Notes under the pieces: generated by a model | The model's input: only the letters and a program-made list of their open reading frames with translations | Told to the model about the DNA's origin: nothing | The model's database searches: none | From: Salirhabdus euzebyi | GTDB taxonomy: Bacteria; Bacillota; Bacilli; Bacillales; Alkalibacillaceae | Reading direction: 5' to 3' | NCBI RefSeq assembly: GCF_014207435.1 | Contig: NZ_JACHGH010000005.1 | Coordinates: 1 to 64,000 of the forward strand | Length of the DNA stretch: 64,000 nucleotides | Shown: positions 26,724-35,212 of the stretch, piece after piece | Layout of the letters: each line of letters opens with the position of its first letter | Numbering within the stretch: the first letter of the stretch is position 1 | Translations under genes and position numbers: made by a program

Positions 26724-27887
26724 ATGGGGGATTTCCAAAAGAAAGTAGATCGTATAAACACAAGATCCGTTAAATGGGATTTAACGGAAAAAATTTTTAA
26801 GGATAAAGAAGTTTTACCTATGTGGGTTGCCGATATGGACTTTCCTGCACCTAAAGAAGTTCAGCAAGCAATTATCAATCGAGCACAACATAACTTATAT
26901 GGGTATACGATTACGGATAACACATTAAATGAAGCTATTACATATTGGATGCAAAAAAGACATAATTGGAAGATAGCTCCAGAATGGATTACTTATAGTC
27001 CTGGTGTGGTTACTTCCTTGCATATGATTGTTCAAGCATTAACGAAGGAAGCGGATAAAATATTAATTCAAACCCCTATTTATCCACCCTTTTATGCTGC
27101 TGTTGAAAATCATGGCCGAAAAGTCGTCAAAAACCCATTACTTCTAAATGGGGATAAATATGAAATTGATTTTACTGATTTTGAACAAAAAATAAAAGAC
27201 AAAGACCTAACGATGTTTATTTTATGTAACCCACATAATCCAGTTGGAAGAGTATGGACAAGAGAAGAATTAACAAAAATGGCGCAAATTTGCATGCGAC
27301 ATAATGTTTTAATCGTTTCAGACGAAATTCATAGTGATCTAATTTTCTCCTCTCATAAACATATACCGATAGCAACAATTTCGGATCAAATTGGCGAAAA
27401 TGTTATCACTTGTCACTCCCCATCTAAAACTTTTAATTTAGCAGGGCTACAAGCATCCTATATTATTACAACCGATAGAAGAAAAAAATTAAAGATTGAT
27501 AATCAATTGATGAACCAAGGCTTTCATTTACTAAATACATTCGGTATTACTGCAATGGAAGCCGCCTATAAACACGGAGAAAAGTGGCTGCATCGTCTAA
27601 TTGAAATATTAGAAGAGAACAAACGGTACGTCATCGAAACAATACATTCACATACTAGAAAAATAAAGGTTTTTGATTCGGAAGGAACATACCTTCTATG
27701 GATCGATTGTCGAGAACTTGGTCTTGAACCACAAGAGCTAAAACAATTTTTTCGCACAAAAGCAAAAATTGGCCTAAATGATGGATATACTTTTGGAAAA
27801 GAAGGAGAAGGCTTTATGAGGATAAATATTGCCTGTCCAAAGGAAATAGTAGTAGAAGGCGTCAACAGAATCTTAGGTGCTCTCTAA
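26724..27887 (+). CDS. patB: PatB/MalY-type aminotransferase (cystathionine beta-lyase-like)
   Basis: PLP-dependent fold-type I enzyme of 387 residues; family members cleave cystathionine or other C-S compounds or act as aminotransferases. The N terminus NTRSVKWDL and MWVADMDFPAP are PatB/MalY signatures. The PLP Lys is in SPSKTFNLAG near residue 236, and NPHNPVGRVW near 168 binds the cofactor. The frame is open to TTG 26706, but AAGGGGG supports ATG 26724. It stands alone with a terminator downstream. Confidence 0.9.
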   Translation: MGDFQKKVDRINTRSVKWDLTEKIFKDKEVLPMWVADMDFPAPKEVQQAIINRAQHNLYGYTITDNTLNEAITYWMQKRHNWKIAPEWITYSPGVVTSLHMIVQALTKEADKILIQTPIYPPFYAAVENHGRKVVKNPLLLNGDKYEIDFTDFEQKIKDKDLTMFILCNPHNPVGRVWTREELTKMAQICMRHNVLIVSDEIHSDLIFSSHKHIPIATISDQIGENVITCHSPSKTFNLAGLQASYIITTDRRKKLKIDNQLMNQGFHLLNTFGITAMEAAYKHGEKWLHRLIEILEENKRYVIETIHSHTRKIKVFDSEGTYLLWIDCRELGLEPQELKQFFRTKAKIGLNDGYTFGKEGEGFMRINIACPKEIVVEGVNRILGAL

Positions 27888-27890
27888 GTA

Positions 27891-27929
27891 AAGGAGCTGG
27901 TGTATGGAATCCACCAGCTCCTCTTTTTT
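27891..27929. terminator. Terminator between patB and doxX
   Basis: Stem AGGAGCTGGTG / CACCAGCTCCT followed by CTTTTTT on the plus strand; it can also serve the convergent doxX-type gene. Confidence 0.9.
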
Positions 27930-27930
27930 G

Positions 27931-28446
27931 CTATACAGTTGCGACTTGTTTTTTAATTTTTCTATTTTTGTTCGTTGGGTTATGTTCGCGAAGGAAAGGT
28001 ATAACCCATCTGTCTAGGCCGTAGCGACCTGCGTTGAAGCCTGCTACTAGTAAAAATACTGTTAGTAATACCATTTGTGGATTCGTGCTCACTGTTCCAC
28101 TTAATAGGAATGCGAAGTTCATGGTGATTCCCATTAAAGCTGCAAAATTTGTAAAGATACCTACGATTAATGCTAATCCTACTAAAACTTCACCCCACGC
28201 TACTAAGAAGCTAAAGAAGTTTGCATTTGGTAGTGCGACACTTTCAAGGAATGCTGCCCACCAGCCTTGCACTGCTGGGTGGTCTCCCGTTGCTTTGCCA
28301 ATGGCTCCTTGTAGAAATCCACTTGCATCAAATCCACCTGTTACTTTTCCAATACCTGCTGTGAACCATTGATAACCAATATATATTCGGATGAATGCTA
28401 AAACTCCTGCTACGATTTTGTTATTACGAAGAACATCAACAAACAT
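27931..28446 (-). CDS. DoxX-family membrane protein
   Basis: Integral membrane protein of 171 residues with four predicted segments; WFTAGIGKVTGGFDASGFL near the N terminus and GEVLVGLALIVGIF in the centre are DoxX-family patterns. DoxX proteins are associated with quinones, thiol redox balance or terminal oxidases, but the role of this one is unknown. AAGGGG with 9-base spacing supports ATG 28446 over TTG 28455. An exact inverted repeat TTGTGAA-N4-TTCACAA lies 136 bases upstream, which suggests redox or oxygen control. Confidence 0.85.
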   Translation of the reverse strand: MFVDVLRNNKIVAGVLAFIRIYIGYQWFTAGIGKVTGGFDASGFLQGAIGKATGDHPAVQGWWAAFLESVALPNANFFSFLVAWGEVLVGLALIVGIFTNFAALMGITMNFAFLLSGTVSTNPQMVLLTVFLLVAGFNAGRYGLDRWVIPFLREHNPTNKNRKIKKQVATV

Positions 28447-28484
28447 GACATTCAACCCCTTTTTCTTATTATTTTTAGTTTAGT

Positions 28485-28502
28485 TTGCTCACCATTTCAC
28501 AA
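28485..28502. promoter_or_regulatory. Possible second, degenerate redox operator upstream of doxX
   Basis: TTGCTCA-CCAT-TTCACAA has the 7-4-7 spacing of the site at 28582-28599 but only one half is intact. It lies between that site and the gene. Weak. Confidence 0.3.
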
Positions 28503-28581
28503 ATGCATTTTCAAGAATTCTTGTGTGTTTGTTTCTTACTACACTCTTACTATATCATGATTTTTTTTATTTAAAATAAGT

Positions 28582-28599
28582 TTGTGAAACAGTTCACAA
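28582..28599. promoter_or_regulatory. Rex- or Fnr/Crp-type operator upstream of doxX
   Basis: TTGTGAAACAGTTCACAA is a perfect inverted repeat. It fits the Gram-positive Rex operator TTGTGAA-N4-TTCACAA and also contains the Fnr/Crp core TGTGA-N6-TCACA, so the regulator is ambiguous. A candidate minus-strand -10 (TATAGT, 28549-28554) lies about 30 bases downstream with no good -35 box, which would be consistent with activation. Confidence 0.65.
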
Positions 28600-28649
28600 T
28601 TTGGTAATAAAGTTATGGCGGAGTTGTGACTTACGACCTCATATGTAAC

Positions 28650-28701
28650 AAAAGAGACCGACCATTCTTCTATATAGTGAAGGCATGGTCGGTCTCTTTT
28701 T
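28650..28701. terminator. sodC terminator
   Basis: Long stem AAAGAGACCGACCAT / ATGGTCGGTCTCTTT with T-runs on both strands, after the sodC stop codon on the minus strand. Confidence 0.9.
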
Positions 28702-28726
28702 GTCCAAACAAGATTAAAATTATTGC

Positions 28727-29311
28727 TTATTTCTCCTCTTCTTCTGGTCCTGTTTCAGCAGGATTAGTTGGAGATTGATCTTTATCATCTTCCGCTAATG
28801 TAATTTTTCCACAAGCTACTCTGGCACCGGCATCCCCAGCAGGTTGGCTCATCCCATTATCCTGGCTCTCGTGAATGACCAAGGATGTACCTTCCCCTTT
28901 TAAAAGGGAATACTTGTCGTCTGCTAAAGTTGCTTTTTCTACCGTTACTTCTCCATCAATCTTCCCGTCCTCTGCAGCCTCTACATTCGGCATATCTCCT
29001 ACGTGAGCTCCTTCTGGATGCATTAATCCATGGAGCTTTGAGTCAGGATTAAAGTGATTACCTGCAGATTTGAAATCAGGTCCTTCACATTTTGGAAACT
29101 CATGTATGTGAATGGCATGAAATCCTGGCTCTAAGCCAGTTATATTTAATTTAATTTTTACACCTTCTGCTTGCTCTGATAAAGTTGCTGTTCCTAAAGA
29201 GTCACCTTCTGGATTGTAAATGTCTATTTCTAATGGTGATCGACTTTTATCATTACAAGATGACAGGATAACGAGTAAAACGAGAAAGAAAGAACTTACA
29301 TACCTTATCAT
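28727..29311 (-). CDS. sodC: Cu/Zn superoxide dismutase-like lipoprotein
   Basis: Extracytoplasmic lipoprotein of 194 residues; signal peptide ends at lipobox LSSC (Cys near 19). The SodC fold is clear, and the metal ligands are all visible: HIH in AIHIHEF, His in GNHFNP, His in LHGLMHPEGAH with Asp in GDMPN, and the late His in LVIHESQDN. The two disulfide Cys are in KCEGP and VACGK. B. subtilis YojM, the nearest remembered relative, lacks two copper ligands, so this copy may be an active dismutase. The C terminus is an acidic Pro/Glu tail. Confidence 0.92.
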   Translation of the reverse strand: MIRYVSSFFLVLLVILSSCNDKSRSPLEIDIYNPEGDSLGTATLSEQAEGVKIKLNITGLEPGFHAIHIHEFPKCEGPDFKSAGNHFNPDSKLHGLMHPEGAHVGDMPNVEAAEDGKIDGEVTVEKATLADDKYSLLKGEGTSLVIHESQDNGMSQPAGDAGARVACGKITLAEDDKDQSPTNPAETGPEEEEK

Positions 29312-29421
29312 ACTACAACTTCCTCTCTATACCTTTTCCACTCGTAGTTTTGCCAATTCCCTAATAAAGTAAACTCTTGTGTACCGAAAACTTGATAAAT
29401 GGCCAATTATAAGCTAACAAC

Positions 29422-29457
29422 AAAAAGAAAAGCCTTTCAATTTTTTAATTGAAAGGC
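29422..29457 (-). terminator. Terminator of the 63-residue membrane protein gene
   Basis: Perfect stem GCCTTTCAATT / AATTGAAAGGC with T-run on the minus strand, shortly after the stop at 29470. Confidence 0.9.
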
Positions 29458-29469
29458 CAATATCCCATG

Positions 29470-29661
29470 TTAGTGGTCATTTTGTTTATCGTTAAAAATC
29501 ATTTTATCTGCATATTGCTCGTCAACCTTCTGTTGTTCACGTCGAGATAATTTCATTAAAAATCTTGTAAAAAAAACTGCTGCTATAAGAAAAATCATTA
29601 ACATCAAAATGGATGGCAAATATTCCGTCTTATCTTGAGGGAAATACAAAAATTCCATCAT
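29470..29661 (-). CDS. Small single-pass membrane protein, 63 aa
   Basis: Hydrophobic segment at residues 15-37 (YLPSILMLMIFLIAAVFFTR) and a charged C-terminal tail with RREQQKVDEQY. AAAGGCGTGATG is a modest ribosome site; ATG 29661 or the adjacent ATG 29658 could start it. It lies 76 bases after khtU on the same strand and ends at a strong terminator, so it may be the last gene of the khtT-khtU transcript. Not recognised as a known family. Confidence 0.65.
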   Translation of the reverse strand: MMEFLYFPQDKTEYLPSILMLMIFLIAAVFFTRFLMKLSRREQQKVDEQYADKMIFNDKQNDH

Positions 29662-29737
29662 TTTTCATCACGCCTTTCCCTTTATCCTAATAATTATAGC
29701 ATGAACATTACATGTTTAATACGAACGAAGGTAATGG

Positions 29738-30928
29738 TTAATAAACACCGGGAACCTTCAAGTTTTTCTTTTTCTTTTTCGGTTTCCCATAAATTTTATT
29801 CGTTATTGCAGGCGCTTGCTGAAATAATACCATGCCAATAAATGCAGCTAAAATGATGTATACTCCTGCAAAAACCTTAATTACTCCTGTTGCTAGACTT
29901 GCTATTACAACTGAAAACTCTCCTCTTGCACAAATGGATAATCCTGCTCTAAACGATACTCTATTAGATAATCCATACATTCGGCCACCTATAACTCCGA
30001 CTAAGATTTTAGCTACAACTGACCATATAAGTAAGACTACTAGAAAAGAAACCATTGGTACTCCCTCACCAAATTCGACGGTAGTACCGAAATAGATGAA
30101 AAAGGTAGGTAAAAATAAATTTTTCACTGGATGTACAGTATGTTCTACTTTTTCAATTTTACTCATTTCCGCAAGCATCATTCCAGCTAGGAATGCCCCT
30201 AACACTTCAGATAACCCTAAATATAGCGCTAGTCCACCATAGGCTAGTGCAATTCCGACAAGTAGTGCAATTTTGAAATCCTCATCACTTATCTTATCCA
30301 GAAAAGCTTCAAATTTCTTAAACAAGGTTTTACTTAAAAGAATTGCTCCTACTGTTAGAGCTATTATTTTACCAAATAAAATGAGGAAGTCTATAGAAGT
30401 AAAGTCTCCTCCAGTCGTAATTCCCATCAGAACCGCTACTACTATGGGAGCTACTAAATCTTCAAAAATTAGAATCCCTAAAATATATTCTGCTTCCCTA
30501 TTCGCCATCCGACCAGTATCATCTAACAATTTAGCTGTGATAGATGAACTCGTTGCATAAGCCACTCCACCTATTAGAAAGGAAGTAAATAGGTCTAAGT
30601 CAAAGAAATAACAAATAACCATCACTATTCCGAGGTTCAATGCAACATCTAAAAGACCAGCAGGCCATATTTTTCTCGCTATTCCACTTAAACGACTGAT
30701 GTTAAATTCCAATCCTAAAAGAAAAAAGAGTAGAACAATTCCTATTTCACTAGCAAAATGGAGTAATTCATTATGATGTAAAGCACCAGCAAGAATGATA
30801 CCAAATATAATATATAAGATGACATTTGGAAATTTAATCTTTATACTTAGAAAGCCCAAGCTAAATATTCCTAATAATATTAAGCCTGCAGCTAATAAAC
30901 TAGGTATTTCCATATGCACAAGTATCAT
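29738..30928 (-). CDS. khtU: K+/H+ antiporter membrane subunit (KhtU/YhaU-like, CPA2)
   Basis: Integral membrane cation/proton antiporter of the Kef-type CPA2 family, 396 residues with 11-13 hydrophobic segments. LLFFLLGLEFNISRL near residue 68 and GGVAYATSSSITAKLL near 122 are family motifs. B. subtilis KhtU exports K+ and is gated by the soluble partner KhtT. The ATG overlaps the khtT stop codon (ATGA), so the pair is translationally coupled. No Rossmann/RCK domain is present in this subunit. Confidence 0.92.
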   Translation of the reverse strand: MILVHMEIPSLLAAGLILLGIFSLGFLSIKIKFPNVILYIIFGIILAGALHHNELLHFASEIGIVLLFFLLGLEFNISRLSGIARKIWPAGLLDVALNLGIVMVICYFFDLDLFTSFLIGGVAYATSSSITAKLLDDTGRMANREAEYILGILIFEDLVAPIVVAVLMGITTGGDFTSIDFLILFGKIIALTVGAILLSKTLFKKFEAFLDKISDEDFKIALLVGIALAYGGLALYLGLSEVLGAFLAGMMLAEMSKIEKVEHTVHPVKNLFLPTFFIYFGTTVEFGEGVPMVSFLVVLLIWSVVAKILVGVIGGRMYGLSNRVSFRAGLSICARGEFSVVIASLATGVIKVFAGVYIILAAFIGMVLFQQAPAITNKIYGKPKKKKKNLKVPGVY

Positions 30929-31413
30929 TCCTCTCCTTTACAAAATGCTTCTAAAAAGGAAACTTGATCCTTTTTCCCAAAAATCATGAGAACATCGCCT
31001 GCTTGAAGAACTGTCTCAGGACCGGGAGCAGCAACAATTTCGTCACCCTTTACAACGCCCATTACAGTTGCCCCTGTTTTGTTACGTATTTCTGATTCTT
31101 CTAGAGTTTTATTGACAAGCGGGGAATCTTCTTTTATTTTCACCCAATCCATCACAATTTGATTTTTAAACATTTGAAGCTTATCTGCGTCAACTGGCTG
31201 ATAGGTTGCTCCTAACAATTGAGCACCAAGTTCCCTTGTTTCGTCCCCTGTTAAATCCATTGCAAAATCCGCTTCATCACTATCAACGTCTTCAAAAAAA
31301 TACAATTCTCTCTTCCCTGTATGATGAACAATTAAAACAAGCATGCTATCTCCCGCTGTTTTAAAAGTAATCTTTTGTCCTATACCAGGTAATTGTGAAA
31401 CAGAAACATTCAT
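30925..31413 (-). CDS. khtT: KhtT-like regulatory subunit of K+/H+ antiporter
   Basis: Soluble 162-residue regulator. The N-terminal half begins MNVSVSQLPGIGQKI, like KhtT/YhaT; the C-terminal half (near 85-160) is a TrkA-C (RCK-C) domain with TGATVMGVVKGDEI and LQAGDVLMIFG. It is expected to bind a nucleotide and control the KhtU antiporter. AAGGAG supports ATG 31413 rather than an upstream ATG. The third B. subtilis gene, khtS, is not seen. Confidence 0.92.
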   Translation of the reverse strand: MNVSVSQLPGIGQKITFKTAGDSMLVLIVHHTGKRELYFFEDVDSDEADFAMDLTGDETRELGAQLLGATYQPVDADKLQMFKNQIVMDWVKIKEDSPLVNKTLEESEIRNKTGATVMGVVKGDEIVAAPGPETVLQAGDVLMIFGKKDQVSFLEAFCKGEE

Positions 31414-31633
31414 CCCAAGTACTCCTTCCATTCTATTAGTTTGTACTTATTTTAAGATATTCTATCTAGTTCGGTGAACGTGAAACCTTTTTAAAAATTC
31501 ATGTCCTATACTACCAACCAAATGATAACACAATTCAACTTTGCACTCCATGCTGCACATATCTATACTTGATTTGTGTTTAGCCATTGGATATGATACT
31601 TTTATTTTACATTGTGCTCAAGGAGGTAAAAAT

Positions 31634-32341
31634 ATGAGTGTACATATAGGAGCTAATCAAGGAGATATTGCCGATAAAATTCTTTTACCAGGCGATCCAC
31701 TTCGCGCTAAATATATTGCTGACACCTACTTAGAAAACGTTACTTGTTACAACGAAGTACGCGGGATGTACGGCTTTACTGGTACATATAAAGGAGAAAA
31801 GGTCTCCGTACAGGGAACAGGTATGGGCGTGCCGTCTATTTCCATTTATGTGAATGAGCTTATTCAAGAATATAATGTACAAAAATTGATTAGAGTTGGT
31901 TCTTGTGGAGCATTACAAAAAGACGTAAAAGTAAGAGATGTTATTCTGGCAACAACATCTTCCACAGACTCCCAAATGAACCGAATGACTTTTGGGGGTA
32001 TTGACTATTCCCCTACAGCTGATTTCCAATTACTAAAAAATGCTTATGATGCTGGAAGTAATAAAGGTTTAGAATTAAAAGTTGGGAATGTGTTTACAAG
32101 TGATAGCTTTTATCGGGACAATGCTAAGGAGCTATTTGATTTATTAGCCAAATATAATGTTCTAGCAGTAGAAATGGAAACGACTGCTCTTTATACCTTA
32201 GCAGCTAAATATGACAGACAAGCGCTATCTATTTTAACTGTAAGCGATCACGTCATTACTGGAGAAGAAACAACCGCCCAAGAAAGACAAACCACTTTTA
32301 ACGATATGATGGAAGTTGCTTTGGACGCAATTATTAAATAA
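31634..32341 (+). CDS. deoD: Purine nucleoside phosphorylase
   Basis: Phosphorolyses purine (deoxy)nucleosides for salvage. 235 residues, the DeoD (hexameric, trimeric-core) length. [13 protein letters not shown] near residues 17-29, RVGSCGAL near 86-93 and [13 protein letters not shown] near 178-190 with the catalytic Asp in [10 protein letters not shown] near 203 are visible. The frame is open upstream to 31541, but AAGGAGGTAAAAAT fixes the start at 31634 ([11 protein letters not shown]). Divergent from khtT and followed by a terminator. Confidence 0.97.
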   Translation: MSVHIGANQGDIADKILLPGDPLRAKYIADTYLENVTCYNEVRGMYGFTGTYKGEKVSVQGTGMGVPSISIYVNELIQEYNVQKLIRVGSCGALQKDVKVRDVILATTSSTDSQMNRMTFGGIDYSPTADFQLLKNAYDAGSNKGLELKVGNVFTSDSFYRDNAKELFDLLAKYNVLAVEMETTALYTLAAKYDRQALSILTVSDHVITGEETTAQERQTTFNDMMEVALDAIIK

Positions 32342-32354
32342 CAACACTAATGAA

Positions 32355-32398
32355 AACGAGACTTCCTCTAGAGAGTAAGTCTCGTTTTTTGTTTTTTC
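32355..32398 (+). terminator. deoD terminator
   Basis: Stem AACGAGACTT / AAGTCTCGTT followed by TTTTTTGTTTTTT. Confidence 0.9.
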
Positions 32399-32543
32399 AG
32401 AGGGATTGGAACGTCCATTACGCTTACTAACATCCCTTAACACTGAAGGTAAAAAATGATAAGCAATATGGACAGTATTATCTGTTTAATTAAATAATCA
32501 CCAACACACTCCCTCTTCATAAACTGAAGGGAAGGAGGTTTTC

Positions 32544-32903
32544 ATGATGTGTCACTATTTTTTGCCCCCGCTTTACTATGTTCCTTATTATCATAATCAT
32601 CGGCAACCACCCTATCCAGAGGTCAATCCATCGCAGTTTACCGATTCAGCATATAGTTTTCAAGCTCTTTTAGTCGATGCGCAAAAAATTATAGCTAAGC
32701 TTTCTGACTCAAAGGAATTTGCAAAACAAGTAATGGACAATGCTCAAAAATCGAATCAAGCTGAAGTGATTAAGCTTGTGAAAGAAACAGGAATCACTCA
32801 TCCAGTAGATGTATCTTTTACCCCCGATAATATAAAAATTATATTAACAGCTGTAAATGGGGGATCAGTGTGCTGTAAATTAGTCATGGATTTATATTGG
32901 TAA
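32544..32903 (+). CDS. Conserved hypothetical protein, 119 aa, with Cys-Cys near C terminus
   Basis: Not identified. The N terminus is rich in Tyr, Pro and His (YYVPYYHNHRQPPYP, residues 11-25), as in some spore-coat or surface proteins. A folded helical part (ALLVDAQKIIAKLSDSKEFAKQV) follows, then DVSFTPDNIKIIL and a terminal VCCKLVMDLYW. AAGGAGG supports the ATG at 32544 (or the adjacent 32547). It stands alone between deoD and bioY. I recall similar Bacillus proteins of unknown function; a spore link is a guess. Confidence 0.75.
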   Translation: MMCHYFLPPLYYVPYYHNHRQPPYPEVNPSQFTDSAYSFQALLVDAQKIIAKLSDSKEFAKQVMDNAQKSNQAEVIKLVKETGITHPVDVSFTPDNIKIILTAVNGGSVCCKLVMDLYW

Positions 32904-32909
32904 ACCCAT

Positions 32910-32962
32910 TTGTAAACCGCATAATGTTTTTGGTTGACAATACTCCTTTTCAAATTTATTAT
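32910..32962 (+). promoter_or_regulatory. bioY promoter with BirA operator
   Basis: Operator: TTGTAAACC (32910-32918), 13 bases, GGTTGACAA (32932-32940), an inverted repeat with one mismatch that fits Bacillus BirA sites. Promoter: -35 TTGACA (32934-32939) embedded in the right half, 17-base spacer, -10 TATTAT (32957-32962). Biotin-loaded BirA bound here would block RNA polymerase. Confidence 0.85.
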
Positions 32963-32985
32963 GAAATGGAAAAGGGGGATTTTTA

Positions 32986-33591
32986 ATGACACAATCGAAA
33001 CGTAATTTTCGTACAATTGATCTTACAATTGGAGCACTTTTTGTTGGACTAATGGCTATTGGAGCAAATATTGCTATTTGGATGCCTTTTCTAAAAGTAT
33101 CTATTGGTAGTGCAACAGTTCCTATATCGTTGCAAACTTTCTTTGCAACATTAGCAGGTTTACTTCTTGGAAAAAGGTTAGGTGCCTTTTCTATGTTTGT
33201 TTACATATGTGTAGGGTGTGTTGGTGTACCTGTCTTTGCGGAAATGACTGGTGGAATTGGACAATTGGCAAGCCCAACTGGAGGATTTATCATATCATTT
33301 ATTTTTGTTGCTTGGGCAGCTGGATATATCGTTGAAAAACAGCAATCCTCATCTTACCTTACCTATGCAATAGCCGCTTTAGCTGGACTTATGATGAATT
33401 ATATTATCGGAACAAACTTTTTATATATTGCATTGAATACATGGATGGAACTTTCTATTTCGTATTCGGCAGCTTGGCAATCAATGATACCTTTCTTCAT
33501 CAAGGATTTTGCGCTTGCGTTTTTTGTTGCATCTTTAGCAAAAGTACTTGTGACTCGTGTCCAATTGTCAAAAGCATCTTATATAGCATAA
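32986..33591 (+). CDS. bioY: Biotin transporter BioY
   Basis: Membrane S-component for biotin uptake, 201 residues with about six hydrophobic segments. GLLLGKRLGAFSMFVYICVG near residue 60-80 and AEMTGGIGQLASPTGGFI near 85-102 are the BioY signature. AAAGGGGGA precedes the ATG. The BirA operator on its promoter supports biotin transport. No biotin synthesis genes are in the window. Confidence 0.96.
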   Translation: MTQSKRNFRTIDLTIGALFVGLMAIGANIAIWMPFLKVSIGSATVPISLQTFFATLAGLLLGKRLGAFSMFVYICVGCVGVPVFAEMTGGIGQLASPTGGFIISFIFVAWAAGYIVEKQQSSSYLTYAIAALAGLMMNYIIGTNFLYIALNTWMELSISYSAAWQSMIPFFIKDFALAFFVASLAKVLVTRVQLSKASYIA

Positions 33592-33598
33592 AAAAAGA

Positions 33599-33640
33599 AG
33601 CGATCCCTCAGGAAAAAAAACCTTTGGGATTGCTCTTTTA
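33599..33640. terminator. Bidirectional terminator bioY / leucyl aminopeptidase
   Basis: Stem AGCGATCCC / GGGATTGCT with an internal AGG/CCT pairing and T-runs on both strands, in the gap between convergent stops. Confidence 0.8.
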
Positions 33641-33650
33641 TAACGTATTC

Positions 33651-35138
33651 TTACTCTATTATAAGTTTTGCTAATGTACGTGCCATTATTCCAGTTGGCC
33701 CTTTTGGTCCTAAGTCATAATTAGTACTTGAAACAGCAGTTCCTGCAATGTCCAAGTGAACCCAAGGAGTGTCCTCAGCAAACTCAGCTACAAAGGATCC
33801 TGCCAATACAGCATGTCCCTTTCTTCCCGGAGAATTATTTAAATCGGCAACTTCACTATTTCTTACCTGTTTTTTATAAACATCTAAATACGGTAGCTGC
33901 CAAATTGGCTCATTTACATAGGAGGCAGCTTGCTTAACTTCTTCTAAAAAGGTTTGGTCGTTCGTCATTACCCCTGTTACCTGATCACCGAGAGCAACAA
34001 TGACACCTCCTGTTAAGGTAGCAACATCTACAATTCTGCTCACGTTATATCGTTTAGCATAAGTGATGGCGTCTGCTAAAGCCAATCTGCCCTCTGCATC
34101 TGTATTTCTAACCTCAATCGTTTTTCCACTTAAAGACGTAATAACATCATCTGGTTTAAAAGCTCCCCCACTAATCATGTTGTCCGTAGCTGGGATTACT
34201 GCTATTACATTTTTCTTTGGCTTCAAACGTCCAATTGTATCCATTGCTCCTAGTACAGCTGCGGATCCACCCATATCTGTTTTCATTCCCATTAAACCAT
34301 CTTTCGTTTTAATGGAATATCCACCTGTGTCAAAGGTAATCCCTTTTCCAACTAATGCTACTGCGTCTTTCCAATCTTGTTTTCCTTTATACTTTAAAAC
34401 GATTAACTTCGGTGGTTCATCTGATCCTTGATTTACCGCAAGAAGTGCTCCCATTCCTAGCTCTTCCATATCTTTTTTATCTAAAATTTCATATTCCATC
34501 TCATACTCATTAGCAAGCTCCACTGCATATTCTGCAAGCTTTGTTGCCGTTAATACATTTCCAGGAAGCTGAACTAAACTTCTAGCTAGGTTTGTGCCAC
34601 GACCGTAAGCTAGTCCTTTATCTAATGAACGAGCAATAAATCCCTCTTCATGCTTGGTGATAATTTGGATGGTAGGTAAAAACGTATTTGGTTTGTCTCC
34701 CGTTGTCTTATAATGATCAAATTGAAACGGTGCCATCATTAATGCTTCCATTACATTTTCTGCTACTACATTGCTTTCTAATTCATCTGTAACAAAGCTA
34801 TCAAAAGCAAAAGCGACATCACCTATTTTGTCTTTTTGTAGCAGTTGGAATAGCTTCCCAAAGGTATTCCTTACTTTTTCTGAAGTAATATCGTTCTTAT
34901 CTCCTAGTCCTACTATGTATAAGCGTTTTGGTGAAATAAGATTTAATGTGAATATTTTTGCAATATGCTTATATTCAAATGAAAGGTCACCCGCTTCTAA
35001 GTAAGAATCTATAACTCCTCCGAGTGATTGATTTAATTCCTTCACTAACCCTTGAGAAGTCTTGTCCTCTTGAAACAAACCTATTACTAATGCATCTGTA
35101 TCTACACTCGTTAAATCTTGTTGCAATATTTTATACAT
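33651..35138 (-). CDS. pepA: Leucyl aminopeptidase (M17, YuiE-like)
   Basis: Cytosolic zinc/manganese aminopeptidase, 495 residues. The C-terminal catalytic domain shows VGKGITFDTGGYSIK near residues 265-279, GMKTDMGGSAAVLGA near 287-301 and NTDAEGRLALADA near 345-357, the M17 signature. The N-terminal macro-like domain is present. AGGTGTTTTAATC precedes the ATG. Corresponds to B. subtilis yuiE near yuiC. Many M17 members can also bind DNA, which is not testable here. Confidence 0.95.
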   Translation of the reverse strand: MYKILQQDLTSVDTDALVIGLFQEDKTSQGLVKELNQSLGGVIDSYLEAGDLSFEYKHIAKIFTLNLISPKRLYIVGLGDKNDITSEKVRNTFGKLFQLLQKDKIGDVAFAFDSFVTDELESNVVAENVMEALMMAPFQFDHYKTTGDKPNTFLPTIQIITKHEEGFIARSLDKGLAYGRGTNLARSLVQLPGNVLTATKLAEYAVELANEYEMEYEILDKKDMEELGMGALLAVNQGSDEPPKLIVLKYKGKQDWKDAVALVGKGITFDTGGYSIKTKDGLMGMKTDMGGSAAVLGAMDTIGRLKPKKNVIAVIPATDNMISGGAFKPDDVITSLSGKTIEVRNTDAEGRLALADAITYAKRYNVSRIVDVATLTGGVIVALGDQVTGVMTNDQTFLEEVKQAASYVNEPIWQLPYLDVYKKQVRNSEVADLNNSPGRKGHAVLAGSFVAEFAEDTPWVHLDIAGTAVSSTNYDLGPKGPTGIMARTLAKLIIE

Positions 35139-35212
35139 GATTAAAACACCTCCACCTTAATTATAACGAAACTCGAAATAAATTGCATGTTGAACAATTT
35201 CTATATTATCGA

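Noticed and set aside
34063-34431. 122-codon frame antisense to the leucyl aminopeptidase gene
   Set aside because: Entirely covered by the conserved pepA catalytic region on the other strand.
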